DNA of 64,000 nt from Axinella damicornis. Lineage: Eukaryota; Porifera; Demospongiae; Axinellida; Axinellidae. Location: positions 11,273,474 to 11,337,473 of the forward strand of contig OZ007505.1 in NCBI GenBank assembly GCA_963931865.1, written 5' to 3'. The position numbers were made by a program, and so were the translations under genes. How positions within the stretch are numbered: the stretch's first letter is position 1; each line of letters begins with the position of its first letter. Under the pieces are notes generated by a model, which was not told where the DNA came from, did not search any database, and worked only from the letters and a program-made list of their open reading frames with translations. Positions 37,501 through 47,433 of the stretch are shown here, in pieces.

Positions 37501-40500
37501 ACAATGGAGTAGATGCCTCAACCAGTACTGACAAGGCTGCCATGCTAAACACATTTTTTGGTGAATGTTTTAATCACTCCATTGTCTCCGCTTGGCTTTC
37601 CAGACCTGGACGAGATTGACCACACTGAACATTGTCCTGAAGATTTTCTATGTACAACTGAGGAAGTGGAGTGGTTGCTAAACAGACTTGTCCTATGGTC
37701 CAGATGTTATTTCAGCTAGGATGCTATAGGCTGTAGCTCCTAGTATTGCTCCATCTATTACAATTTGTCCACCAAGACGGCTTGTTTTCCATCCATGTGG
37801 AAAGTGGCCAGTTCCTAAATCGAACAATCATACCAGCCCTTCCAACTCTTAGTAAACTTTCAGAACATCATGTTCACTTCTTGGTCACCAAGCATCTGTC
37901 TTTATACGACCCCATTTCGTGTAACCAGTGGGGTTTCCCTGCAGTCCGTAAAATCAACAGTCTCTGCACTACTAACATCTACTCATGAGTGACTTCAACA
38001 GATGGATGCAGGAAGGGAGGTGTGCACCGTGTTTTTCGACATACCAAAAGCCTTGGATTCTGTTCCCCACAGGGCACTACTCGAGATGCTCAAACAGCTG
38101 AACCTCAACCCTGTTTTGACTAGATGGATTTGCAGCCTTAGACAAAGAGTTGTGGTGGACGGCAATCCTCTGATACATATCTGTTGACTCAGGTGTACCC
38201 CAGGGTTCAATCTTGGGTCCTGTTTTGTTTCTCAATTATATTGATGGTATTGCAGACACTAACTTATCTTCAGGTTCCAAGATGTCTATTTATGCAGATG
38301 ACATGATGCTGTTCAAGACCATCCAGTCAAGTGCTGACTAGCTACACAGACTTGCAAAATGATATTGACTGTTTGAACAATTGGGTGACTGCCAACTACC
38401 TTCAGCTCTCCAAAATGTAAATGCATGCTGCTCTCCAGAAAGAAAAACCCATCACAGCCCCCTGCCCTGAAACTCGGTTCCTCTACTCTAGACAGAGTCT
38501 ACTCCTATAGATACCTTAGTCTACTCCAGACGTCAACCCTGAATTGGTCTGATCACATAAGTGCCATTTGCTGAAAGCTAAGAGGATGGTTGGTTTACTG
38601 TACAGGTGATTTTATAACAATACAAACTCTCAAAGCCTGTTCCACGTTTTATCTTGCCCTGGTAAGGCTGCACACTGAGTATGCTAGCCAGGTGTCGAAC
38701 CCTCACTTGCACAAAGACATTGATCAGCTTTAACGAGTACAGAAGTTCGCTCTACGTATATATGTGTGCAAAACAAGGATATGCCGATTTGCTCAATCGC
38801 TTTGATGTACCCAGCTTAGCCCATCGCAGGAATTATTTAAGCTTGTGCTCCATGTACAAGGAACTGGTTTATTTACCCCAAGATATATTTGTGCCCAAGT
38901 TCACCACGTTACGATCAGCATCGAAATCACTCTTAGAGTCTACATTCAACCCTTATGCTCACACAAATGCATTCTTACACTCATTTGAACCTAGCTAAAG
39001 CTCTTTCAGCTTGGAGTTTTCATGTTCTCGGATTTTACTATTATTATTAGCCTCAGCTATTGTATCGTCCATTGCATTTCTTGCATAGAAAAAAAAAACG
39101 ATAACGAGCGACTACGGTATATCAAACAGTTTCATAACCATCATAGCTAAGACTTAGCTATATTGTTTAATAAATGTAGCAAACTAGCTACTTAGATCCT
39201 TAGGTTACACAAGCTGTGTTGTTATGCTTGGTTGGCTATAACAACGGACCAGGATGGATTGCCTTCAGACCACAAGGTTGACACGCGGCCATTTACAAAT
39301 AGATCTTATTCTGTACCAACATAATATTATAATAACTGTGCATTCACCAATGCATACATAACAAAATACAATGCACATAGATCTATATAGCACAAAGCAG
39401 AATGAGCACAGCACTATACACCAGCTACCTGCACAATCTACAAATTCAACATCCAAAGGAAGACTCAAGGTTGTGAAGCGAATTAGTAAACACCAGCATT
39501 GTGTTGTGTGTGTGTATACCATGCTGTACCAATTCATTTGTTTTGGGTGAAGCAAAATTAATCAAGATCTGTATGCTGTTGCCTTACACAGCGTATATAC
39601 TGAAAACATGCCCACAAACAGGATCATATTTCCACTACCCACTTTATCACCACTGCAATGGGCAGGGATACCCATGCATGTTTCAGGGACTGAAAATTCT
39701 GCAATCCACATTTAACAGTCATGTGATCCACTGAATGGGAATAGCTAGTGTAATCCATGTGATCAGATTTACTCAAGGATCTGAGCATCATTCTGAAAAG
39801 AGAGGGGTGCCCTGCATGCCACTCGTTAATATGTCCGACATAATGCACTCCAGTCAGCTGTATAACACTACTGTACTTTGACTATTGGGCCATCCTGGCC
39901 ACTGTTGTCATTATCAGAATTATTATTAATATATAACTATACTTGCCCATTTTGAGGATCCACAACTATGGCCCTTGGTATTGAGTCGGATCCTGTTGAT
40001 ATCAGTTCTCCATGATAGAAATGGTTTGTGAGGTCAAATACTCCTATCGTTTTTCGTTCAGCATCAGTCCAGTAGAGTTTATCTGTGACCCAGTCTACAG
40101 CCAGGCCATCTATAGCAAATGAAATAAGTGCATGCACAATTCATGGGAATGAGGCTGAGGCCTAGAGCATACTGCAGCTGCATGATCATTTACCTGTGGT
40201 ATTCAATCCTGTTTCCAAGATAGAGGTGATCATTGACCCGTCTAGCCTTGACCTTGAGACGGTTTTGGTTGCAACGTCAGTCCAAAATATGGAACTGCGC
40301 CTGTACAATGAAACAGTAAACCTCACCTTTAAACTGTTATGCAATCAATAACCATTGAATAAGTAAGCTGTAGTCCAGGTACGACAAACACAAAACAACT
40401 AATGTAAGTGTACAGATATGACAGAATAAAGCTTGAAAACCTTTACCTGTAGTGAAAGTCAATGGCTACTGCGTTTTGTAGTTTGTGTCCACTGGCCAAA

Positions 40501-43500
40501 ATAGTTGATCTCGTTCCATCCAGGCTCAGTTGCTGGATAAATGGTTGGCTTGCAAATACCAGATAGGCTGCTGGGGAAGCTATAGGAGAAGAGCAAAAAC
40601 CTAGCTATAAAATGTCATATCTTTTGCAATTTTTGTCCTTCTTATCTTGCTATTAGAGTATAGCTAGTTGTACAAATTCCACCAATCAGATTACTCACTG
40701 CGCGGTATCTAAATCGCATAGTGAAACCTCGTATGGGGTTTTACTATTGAGCCCACAAGGTATATACTGTTGTTTACTGTCAAATTGGAATCTATGGCAA
40801 CTAGCTACTGTATTATACAACTGCTTCTACAGGTAGTGCACATAATTGTCTGTGTACTCAGTCTCTGTGTACAATGTAAAAATTAATAGTCAATTTTACT
40901 GGCATTTGGTTACCTCAACTTCAGGCCTACACTGCAAAAATGGTGTAGTTGTTTTGATTGCTTGGTGGTTACTACAGTTGCACCACGTTTGAACATGCAG
41001 GAACCAAGTTGTCTGCATTTCAGTAGCATCCTACATAAAGTGGCCATTCCAGTAGTACCCTACACAAACCTGGTTTATGTACTGGAATGCTCAGTGTAAT
41101 AGGATGCTATCGTCCTCCACATTCTAATAGTATAGTATTGCCTCGATCCTGCATGTCCAAACACGGTGCAGCTGTAGTAACCACCAAGCAGTAAAAATAA
41201 CTACTTTGTTTTTGCAGTGATAATAATTAAGAAATACTCTCCTCTTCATGCTTTCACTAAATTAATAAATGTACCGTAGCCAGGTCATTAAGATGTTTAC
41301 AGTTAGGAATGTGAAGCAGTCAGTGGGTCTCCTTCATGCTCAGTGCACATGCACAAACAACTGAAACAAATTGTTCTTTTTTACAGTGTACGCTATCGTT
41401 GGAAGTACAATCGGTACATGAGAGCTAAGTGGTAGCGGTCAATGACGACACTGGTGGAGTGGAGCCAAGTTGAGGGGCGGAGCCATGTGACTAGATCGAC
41501 TGCTTGATCATGCACGCAAGTCACTCGAGCGCCTTGTATGTCAGCGGCCTTGTCGTACTCATACCCAGTCTGTTATTTCGTCAAAAAGGACCTACGACTC
41601 GTAGGTTATTTTGTTGACAACTAAAGCGCTAGCGTAGTTACCGTTGCTATACTCTAAATCGGTTAGACACTGAGACCAAGGGATCTACACGATTTAGAAA
41701 CCCGAGGGCCCTGGGCTGTAGCATCCAGTAACTGTCCTATCTCAGGAATACAATAATGCCCATCTAGATCTTACCGAATAGCTTACCTCGTTTAACTCTT
41801 TCTTGGAACACTTTCCCTGCTCCTGCTACATCTGTTGGGTTCTGTGGCACAGAATACAAAGTGTATGGAAAAAATACCACACATTTGCATACTAGCTACC
41901 ATGAAGGAACACACCGATTGGGAAGGAGAGTATTCTATTGGTCCATGAAAATGATCCAAACTGTCCAGAACTGCATATCTAAACACAGTACACCATAATC
42001 ATTCAGCTGCACTTCAACCTACATGTAATTAGTATGCATACCTGAAAACGACATTCATTGTTTGCTCATACACCTTGTTTGTACAAGGGAGAGTCCAGGT
42101 GATAAGAAAGCTTTTCCTTGTGGAGGTTGAACAATAGAGAGCAGTGTCCTATAGAAAAGAGTGAACATCGTTACCACAAATGTCTTGTACTTACACGGCT
42201 AAACAAAAAAATATAATAATAGTGTTACTGTGAACAGCTAGTGAATACAATCATAACATAAATCTACATTTGATTGCAATTTTAACACAGATTCCGTTTC
42301 TGATTCCTCAGTGTCCAATCTAAAGCCCAAGTAGATTGGTTACTGTTACATCATCAGATCTGCCTTCAAAAGGTGGTACCTTCAATCACTGAACAGAAGA
42401 ATGACTAATCAGGTAACTAACAAAAAGATTGCACCAATGTGATGGTTTTCAGTTGAAACCTGGTAATGTTTTGCTTGAATTGACTCCTACAGCTAAAACG
42501 TCTGACACTCTAGTAACCACTATGCAAGAATTAGCTAAAGTAACAAATTTGCTTTTGCATGATTGTAGTGTTAATGTCTAGTACATGCTGTAACTTCAAC
42601 ATACTTGTGGTTCCAAGCAGTGAGCTGGCTTCCAGCCTCTGTCAGTCTCCAAGGACACAAACTGTCCCAAAGGATGACCATCGACACATGCCTGGATGAT
42701 AAAATCAGCTATTTTCTTGTGATCAGGTGTCGAATCTTCAGTGGTGAGTTCAACTACACGATAAGAGATCCACAGAAAATAATTGAGTCAGTAGCTATAG
42801 TTGTTGTGGTGAGTAGGAGACCATTAATTTTATACGGACAACAAAGCATACTCGCCACTCTGTCCACAGACTAGCACAGAGGACCAGATTTTCATAACTT
42901 GATAGAGTGTGCTTGTAATCTGTCATTCCTCTGATCAGGCTTATAATTATTATCGAGCTTCATGCATGATATCCAGAAGGTGCACACAGTGGTGGAATCA
43001 AGAGCTCATCCTTTCTGTCAGGAAGTGGTGTAGTTCCTTGTAGGCATCATCAACATTCTGTATTCATGAGATGGGTCCCATGGCATGCATGGTGGCATGT
43101 TTCTTCCGTCTGTATTTCCTTGTTTTTGACTCAGATGGCATGCCCATGCACAGCCTTCTATGAATACTTTAGCACTTTACACCATCCTGCTCTACCCATT
43201 CAGGTAAACACGAATGAATTAACATATTCATTTGACTGTTTTGTCTGCAGGAATTGAGGAAAGCAACAAATGTGGGGTGGAAACTGTGACACGCATCACT
43301 GCAGTCCAACACAATACATTTCCTTGGCTCCCAACTTGCACTTACTTCACTGGATTTTGCTAAGTATAGGTATGCATCTGCTTCAAACAGTATCTCCAGT
43401 TTGTTTAAAGTACTAGACGTCCGATGTGAGCCTTTATAATGCATTATAAATCCCAGCCCAGATCCTCCTTGTTGACCTTGGACTTGCAACCATGATGTGC

Positions 43501-43903
43501 ATGCCCTATGCAAATTGGATCGTCCCAGACACTATAGCTACTAATAGCTTCTCAAGAACATGTCAAGTCCCTTTTCCTATCATTAAATTATAAACCTCGT
43601 TGATCAGTTATATTTAAATTTATTCCACTCCATGCACACTCATCAAACGAGTAGCTTACCACTATACTCATGGCCACAGTCAACTGGGATGCGATTCGAA
43701 ACGCTGTGTAATGCAGCTGTTTCCCTCTTCCAAACTCGCAGCCGAAAAGACTCGACGGACTTCGAAGTACCCGTGACGCTACTTTCGTTCCATGTATGCC
43801 TGATACGCTCATCCTTGCAGTTCTGCAAAGGAACACAAAGTTCTGTGATAGCAACAGTACTGCACAGAAAAATATACAGCACAGCAAACTGCCCCCCGAT
43901 CAT
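24923..43903 (-). CDS. Chimeric adhesion GPCR with LRP-type propellers, somatomedin B, Ig and HormR domains (36 exons)
   Basis: Exons, high to low: 43903-43660, 42753-42605, 42148-42042, 41978-41915, 41841-41787, 40579-40447, 40300-40194, 40109-39947, 36020-35620, 35003-34875, 34235-34194, 34106-33966, 33743-33620, 33542-33436, 33365-33206, 33123-32723, 32600-32469, 32398-32363, 32304-32164, 31317-31000, 30468-30154, 30082-29951, 29887-29618, 29280-29204, 29131-29006, 28946-28626, 28270-28130, 28052-27958, 27889-27373, 27291-27234, 27161-27055, 26978-26857, 26789-26521, 26389-26323, 26184-25591, 25451-24923. Each junction has an AG acceptor and a GT or GC donor, and reading frame is kept throughout (6,894 nt, 2,297 aa). 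Adhesion GPCRs of family B2 are cell-surface receptors; YWTD/EGF modules are ligand-binding parts of LDL-receptor relatives. One protein joining both is inferred from phase continuity across the SMB-to-Ig junction (32164/31317). The least certain junctions are 43660/42753 and 29006/28946. Ligand unknown. Confidence 0.85.
25591..26978 (-). other. Family B2 seven-transmembrane domain
   Basis: Exons 26978-26857 (TM1: [20 protein letters not shown]), 26789-26521 ([20 protein letters not shown] for TM2, then [20 protein letters not shown] for TM3), 26389-26323 (TM4: [19 protein letters not shown]) and 26184-25591 ([20 protein letters not shown] for TM5, [20 protein letters not shown] for TM6, [20 protein letters not shown] for TM7). 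The [10 protein letters not shown] and FQ-LF-SLQG-IF-FH signatures are those of adhesion GPCRs. The TM2-TM3 cysteine (PVLCGIS) and the second-loop cysteine ([11 protein letters not shown]) that normally pair are present. Confidence 0.95.
27055..28270 (-). other. GAIN domain with GPS motif
   Basis: Exons 28270-28130, 28052-27958, 27889-27373, 27291-27234 and 27161-27055. The helical part and beta-sandwich cover about 250 residues. The GPS is split by an intron and retains both tryptophans and four cysteines: [39 protein letters not shown]. In cleaved receptors the triad is His-Leu-Thr/Ser; here the corresponding residues read Gln-Leu-Ala, so the nucleophile and the base are both absent. The intron between 27958 and 27889 needs a GC donor (GCATGT) to keep frame. 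Confidence 0.88.
28556..28593. repeat. 38-bp perfect palindrome
   Basis: Centred on GTAC/GTAC with no spacer: the arm TATGCGTGTATGCATGTAC is followed by its exact complement. It lies in the intron just downstream of the HormR exon, 33 bp from its splice donor. Confidence 0.95.
28626..29280 (-). other. Unrecognised short region and HormR-like domain
   Basis: Exons 29280-29204 and 29131-29006 encode about 68 residues ([20 protein letters not shown] in the frame that keeps phase, then [20 protein letters not shown]) that I cannot assign. The exon at 28946-28626 contains [44 protein letters not shown] and CAVF; the W-x-x-x-x-G-x...CP...R-x-C...G-x-W...C order is that of hormone-receptor (HormR) domains that precede GAIN domains in adhesion GPCRs. 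The splice at 29006 uses GTGAGA; a GTAAGA lies 9 nt further on but would break phase. Confidence 0.7.
29618..31317 (-). other. Three Ig-like domains with an EGF domain between the second and third
   Basis: Each domain is one phase 1-1 exon. Ig1 31317-31000: [17 protein letters not shown] and DQGIYICVV. Ig2 30468-30154: [19 protein letters not shown] and [15 protein letters not shown] 30082-29951: [20 protein letters not shown] then GINC. Ig3 29887-29618: [19 protein letters not shown] and [14 protein letters not shown], a classic I-set pattern. The Cys-Trp-(D/S)xGxYxC signature is present in all three. Several N-x-S/T sites are visible. Confidence 0.9.
30691..30902. mobile_element. Fold-back MITE in a receptor intron
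   Basis: TAAGGTAGGGCGGGGTAATT with CGGGCCACTTCAAC on the left is mirrored on the right, where the GTGGCCCGAATTACCCC segment is present twice. About 212 bp, no coding, within the intron between Ig1 and Ig2. Confidence 0.85.
32164..32600 (-). other. EGF domain, linker and somatomedin B domain of module 2
   Basis: Exons 32600-32469 ([29 protein letters not shown]), 32398-32363 (linker [13 protein letters not shown], Thr/Pro-rich, probably O-glycosylated) and 32304-32164 (somatomedin [37 protein letters not shown], ending in EICPPT). All three are phase 1-1 and mirror module 1 exactly. The last exon ends in phase 1 and joins the first Ig exon without a frame break, which is the key evidence that the LRP-like half and the GPCR half are one gene. 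Confidence 0.88.
32723..33743 (-). other. Second YWTD propeller, residues about 579-842
   Basis: Exons 33743-33620, 33542-33436, 33365-33206 and 33123-32723 repeat the exon layout of the first propeller, with nearly equal lengths and identical phases. Motifs are [44 protein letters not shown] and LYFSDW. The last exon is very close in protein sequence to that of the first propeller (both share [17 protein letters not shown]), which indicates duplication of the whole module within this gene rather than two independent gains. Confidence 0.92.
33966..35003 (-). other. EGF domain, Pro-rich linker and somatomedin B domain of module 1
   Basis: Three symmetric phase-1 exons. 35003-34875 encodes an LDLR-type EGF ([17 protein letters not shown], then CACPEGMSL). 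34235-34194 encodes a 14-residue linker, [15 protein letters not shown]. 34106-33966 encodes a somatomedin B-like domain with eight cysteines: [18 protein letters not shown], then [18 protein letters not shown] and a final cysteine in NDC. The CxC...C...DCC pattern is characteristic of that knot-like fold, which in vitronectin and ENPP proteins mediates protein binding. Confidence 0.88.
36021..36879. other. Rest of the large receptor intron, 3' side
   Basis: No exon fits here in phase. A Cys-rich minus-strand open stretch at 36589-36374 ([12 protein letters not shown]) hints at an old fragment but has no supporting neighbours. The rest is unassigned. Confidence 0.4.
36880..39098 (+). mobile_element. 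Decayed LINE (non-LTR retrotransposon) inside the receptor intron
   Basis: Reverse-transcriptase landmarks read on the plus strand: AKAMIETTD and [17 protein letters not shown] in the linker, [20 protein letters not shown] followed by YADDMML (38291) for the catalytic site, [20 protein letters not shown], and the C-terminal [20 protein letters not shown]. The 5' part resembles the end of an apurinic-type endonuclease ([26 protein letters not shown]). Many stops and frameshifts show it is dead. It ends in an A-rich stretch near 39,090. It lies opposite to the host gene, wholly within the intron between 39947 and 36020. The 5' end is uncertain, probably truncated. Confidence 0.85.
40932..41220. 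mobile_element. TIR MITE in the intron before the first propeller
   Basis: CACTGCAAAAATGGTGTAGT and GCTTGGTGGTTACTACAG on the left are mirrored by CTGTAGTAACCACCAAGC and TTTGTTTTTGCAGTG on the right. Arms about 65 bp, total about 290 bp, no coding. Confidence 0.7.
41787..43903 (-). other. N-terminal block of the chimeric receptor: signal peptide plus unrecognised Cys-containing region
   Basis: The ATG at 43903-43901 opens a hydrophobic leader ([20 protein letters not shown]), a convincing signal peptide, followed by about 185 residues over five exons that I do not assign to a family. Visible landmarks are [45 protein letters not shown] and [10 protein letters not shown], so several paired cysteines are likely. 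The last exon ([18 protein letters not shown]) runs in phase 1 directly into the first propeller. The join from 43660 to 42753 is phase compatible but skips another open stretch at 43505-43346; cDNA could change this part. The upstream 230 bp (43904-44135) separate the start codon from an inverted repeat and should hold the promoter; I see no clear TATA box. Confidence 0.6.
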
Positions 43904-44135
43904 GTTGCCTCCACGGATTGCAGATTTCAGTAAAACGGCGCACTATAATATACTCGATGTGGTATGTTCATGCATGAGACTTCTCCGTTACGCATTCCAG
44001 GTTCAAAGTTCAAAGTTACGTACAGACATCGTTCTCAGGCCGTCTCCCGCTTCGTTTTTAGTCGCATACGGTATACCTTTGAACCCCGGCCCGTCAGCAA
44101 GGTGGACACGGTCATGAAGCAACTCGGACTACACG

Positions 44136-46093
44136 CAGTCCAATCGCCACAGTACCGGAAGTCCATTCACGCCTGTACAAATTTATTTACAACGCCACGT
44201 ATGCGTCACGCGGAACATTTCCGGAAGTATGCGGTATAGCAAAATCTGAAGCAATGAAGTGACCGCACAAAAATTGTTATAACTTCGGATGTGGTGTAGT
44301 GATATTAATAATTTTTGGTATGCAAGCTCAGCTACAGCAGCTCTACGCACCAATGCATGTGTAAAGTTTGTAGCTTACTCAGAACGAGAGATATGAGCTG
44401 ACAACTGGATTTGAGTGAAAATGAGCGCCATCTTCACAAAAATTGGTGCCGTTTGCATTAACCAACTCCTGGACAGCTATTGCAGGTATTTTGTTCAACA
44501 AGTATGAATGCTATAGTTAGGGTTTACATCAGTTTCCGTGTTCCAGCAATGCAAATGGTATAAACAGTCTGCATAATTTTAATGCATGCGGGAATGAGAA
44601 AATGTAGCTACTGCATGACAGAGAACTCTACATAGAGGCTCTGAAGTCTGTTCCTGAGTCAGCAGATGGTACAGAGCACTTCACACTTGAAGATGAAAGT
44701 ATAAAGTGCTAGCAAACAGAGTCAGCAGATATTATTCAGGTTCAGCTAACAACGTCCAAAGTTCAACCTGGCCAGTGCAGCTTCTGCTCACTGCTCTGCA
44801 AGAAGAGTAATCCAAGGTACACACATCCTATAGCAGTGAAAGAAAAACAGAGGGAAGGGTACATGCTGACCACACTGGATGCATTAGCACAGGAGATGCT
44901 TGATAAGAGGGTTATAGCATTTGATGCAGAGCAGGGTAGGGCATAGCATTCCCAATAGGGTTGTGTATACTGATCATTACAAAACGCAGTCTAGCCACTA
45001 GCCCCTCTCCGCCCGCCCGGTCAAGCGGCAAAGCCGCGCGCCGTGAGCGGAGGGCAGAGAGGGTCTAGCAAACATTGCACTTGATCACATTTCTCTGGAA
45101 TGCCAATTACATGTACCTGTGAACCAGTGAAGTGCCAGCTAGAGTTGAGGACGACTTCTGTACGCTTGGAGGCATCCAGGTTGGACTATATAGTTTAGCT
45201 CGAGTGGAGGCTATTAGACGCGCTCTGCCAGGCTGATACAGGAGGTACCAGTGAACATACATGTAGACAGCATAGCCTGATAGGCACAATTGGTTATAAG
45301 TGGCTATACATGTGGCTAAGTGGTTGCAGATGCAAGACAGGATGTGCAGCCATTAGTTGTCACCATAAAATGAACGGCAGACAGAGGACCTGGATGCCAC
45401 AGCATTATTTGTACCGTTGGGGCTCACCTTCCATGTGAGAGTGACAGATCTCGACTGAAGTACATGCATGTAGACGATATAATACAGGAGCACCGGTCCA
45501 GCAGAAGACGATGGTATTCTGCCAGAAAGACTGGATGAGAGATGGTGAAGAGCTAGATGAGGTTATAGAACATGAATTCAGTGAAGATAGTGATCATTAA
45601 TTAAAATTATAGCGGCCTGATGTTGTTGTGTGTATCAATATGTGCATGTTTAATCCTCTGCACTGAGAAATCATCTGGATCAGGGTTATACAAACTGGTG
45701 CCGTTTCTATTAACCTTCATCCACAAACTTAGAACTCATCCTGCCAGTTCAGTAGACCCATAGCTAACTGCTAATAGCACTAACACCCGTGTTCCAGCCC
45801 CTAGGAAGAAGATATACCCCTGAACATCACATTTGACCTTTCAAAAAGGTCAACATGAGCACACTAAAGTGCTAATTCCCTTTATGCTCGAGGTCTTCGA
45901 CCAAGATAAGGTCGATTTTATTACAACCATACTCCTACTTACCTCGAACCAGTGTAGCCCGACCCTTCGCCATCTTCGAGGAGAGAAATAACATCGCTAG
46001 AACTGCACGATGTAAAAAACGCCATTTTCAGACAGGAAGTGACCGTGCGCTGCAATTAAATTCCCGGAAGTTGGTACGTTGGCGATTGGACTG
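44136..46093 (+). mobile_element. 1.96-kb TIR element, left copy
   Basis: Begins CAGTCCAATCGCC and ends GGCGATTGGACTG; flanked on both sides by CACG (44132-44135, 46094-46097), a likely 4-bp target duplication. It is the inverted partner of the copy at 47434-49270, with about 120 extra bases near 44,215-44,330. Contains an open stretch of 69 codons (about 44,727-44,935) and, near 45,000-45,100, a GC-rich subrepeat shared with the element at 63.57 kb. Confidence 0.85.
44727..44935 (+). pseudogene. Open reading frame fragment in the left TIR copy
   Basis: Reads SADIIQVQLTTSKVQPGQ, CSFCSLLCKKSNPRYTHPIA, REGYMLTTLDALAQEMLDKR and VIAFDAEQ, with a CxxC...C cluster that could bind zinc. Upstream the frame continues (ELYIEALKSVPESADGTEHF) after one TAG. 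In the right copy an insertion breaks it. No transposase family recognised. Confidence 0.4.
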
Positions 46094-47433
46094 CACGTAT
46101 GCTCTTCCAGTTTATATTGTCACCACGAAGACAGCAACTTGATGCCAACTGAGCGCTAACGGCGGATAGCACGCACTAACGTTTGACCAAGCGCTTGGTT
46201 ACCTATTGTAGAGGTAGCTAGCTAAGCTATTGTAGTTACCTAGGCTACTACAACCGTACAACAAGGAGATCCATACCTGATGCCTCCAGCGGTCCACCAC
46301 AGTAGCGTAAAAGCCGCTAGGAAACCTGCCTTTAGCCCGTGAACTTCTGGCACGTTGCCATTTTTACATGAAACCGTTGTCCACCTGTGACGTACTTGAT
46401 ACCAGGTGACGGGGGTTCAAAGGTCACGTATGCAACTAAAAACGAAGCGGCAGACGGCCTGGGAACGAGGCTAGGGTGCACTACACTTAAAAATATGGTG
46501 CTACTAGTGGAATGCAGGACATTGTGGGGCGAGCCTGAGCGAGTACATGCAGGTGCTGAATGTGCATAGAGCAGTTGCATGTGCTGAATGTGTATGGAGC
46601 AGTTGCATGTGCTGAATGTGCATGGAGCAGTTGCATGTGCTGAAATGTGCATGGAGTAGTTGCATGTGCATGTCATCAGAATGGGAGAGCATAGCACAAC
46701 TTAAGGACACAGATCACACCAGAAGTATGACACTAAAAATACACTTCACAGCGTTGAAGCAGTCTGGCAGGTAGGTCCAGGAGTGGTCTCGGTCTTTGTT
46801 GTTGACACCAAAGATGACTTCCTCGTTCTCTGCTGATGCCAGATCTGTGTCATGACTGGTCACAGTGAGTTTTGAGTGCAGGCCAGTCAACTTTCCATCC
46901 TCTGGCGATAGTTGAAGCAGTCTAACAGGCACATCACACAGTGACGCTATTCATGCTGCACACCATCATGTTGCTGATGTGCTCTGCACGCAGGACATGC
47001 GATATCTTGAAGTGCTCTCCCCACCTTCATGAAATGCTTTAGCCAGTCAACTTCCCATCCTCTGGCAAATTTATAGCTGAAGCAGTACCCGCTATAGTCT
47101 CCATCCTTACTGAGTGCCTTGTTGAGGTATACTGTTCATAGTTCGCCAGGCGTTTCCCTATCTTTTACGCTCTCTGTAGCGTTCTCTTCGACGTTGAAGG
47201 CGTTTCTGTCTTCTGTCTTCGGCACTATCCATGCCCGTGAACGTTTTCTTTTATCGATATCGTTGTAGCACAATTACACGCGGCATTTGCTCAATAAATT
47301 TCAATTTATCGCAGTCAGTTCGAGTAATTTGAATGCAACACATATATACGGAAAGCTGACCACCGTATATACAGAAATGACCACCGTATATACAGAAATG
47401 ACCACCGTATATACAGAAATTTTATCACACACA
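46094..47433. other. Spacer between the inverted copies, with two short tandem repeats
   Basis: About 46,548-46,675: four copies of a 29-30 bp unit (GAGCAGTTGCATGTGCTGAA). 47,358-47,420: three exact copies of the 21-bp unit GACCACCGTATATACAGAAA(T). A dispersed repeat at 46,360-46,473 also occurs inverted at about 43,990-44,120 (CGCTTCGTTTTTAGT). No gene. Confidence 0.6.

Larger units (their letters stand above)
35620..40579 (-). other. First YWTD (LDLR class B) six-bladed propeller, residues about 207-474
   Basis: Four exons (40579-40447, 40300-40194, 40109-39947, 36020-35620) encode one propeller of about 268 residues, the normal length for six blades. Blade motifs in order are [41 protein letters not shown] and IYFSDW, with the typical DGLAVDWV and [10 protein letters not shown] segments between them. 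In LRP and LDL receptors this fold packs against an EGF domain and binds ligand, and the same order is seen here. The intron between 39947 and 36020 is 3.9 kb because of a LINE insertion and has a GC donor (GCAAGT). Confidence 0.92.

Noticed and set aside
43346..43505. Open stretch ([18 protein letters not shown]) with AG acceptor and GTAAGT donor, as an extra receptor exon
   Set aside because: Its entry and exit phases fit neither the signal-peptide exon nor the next one, while those two join directly in phase. Left out pending cDNA.
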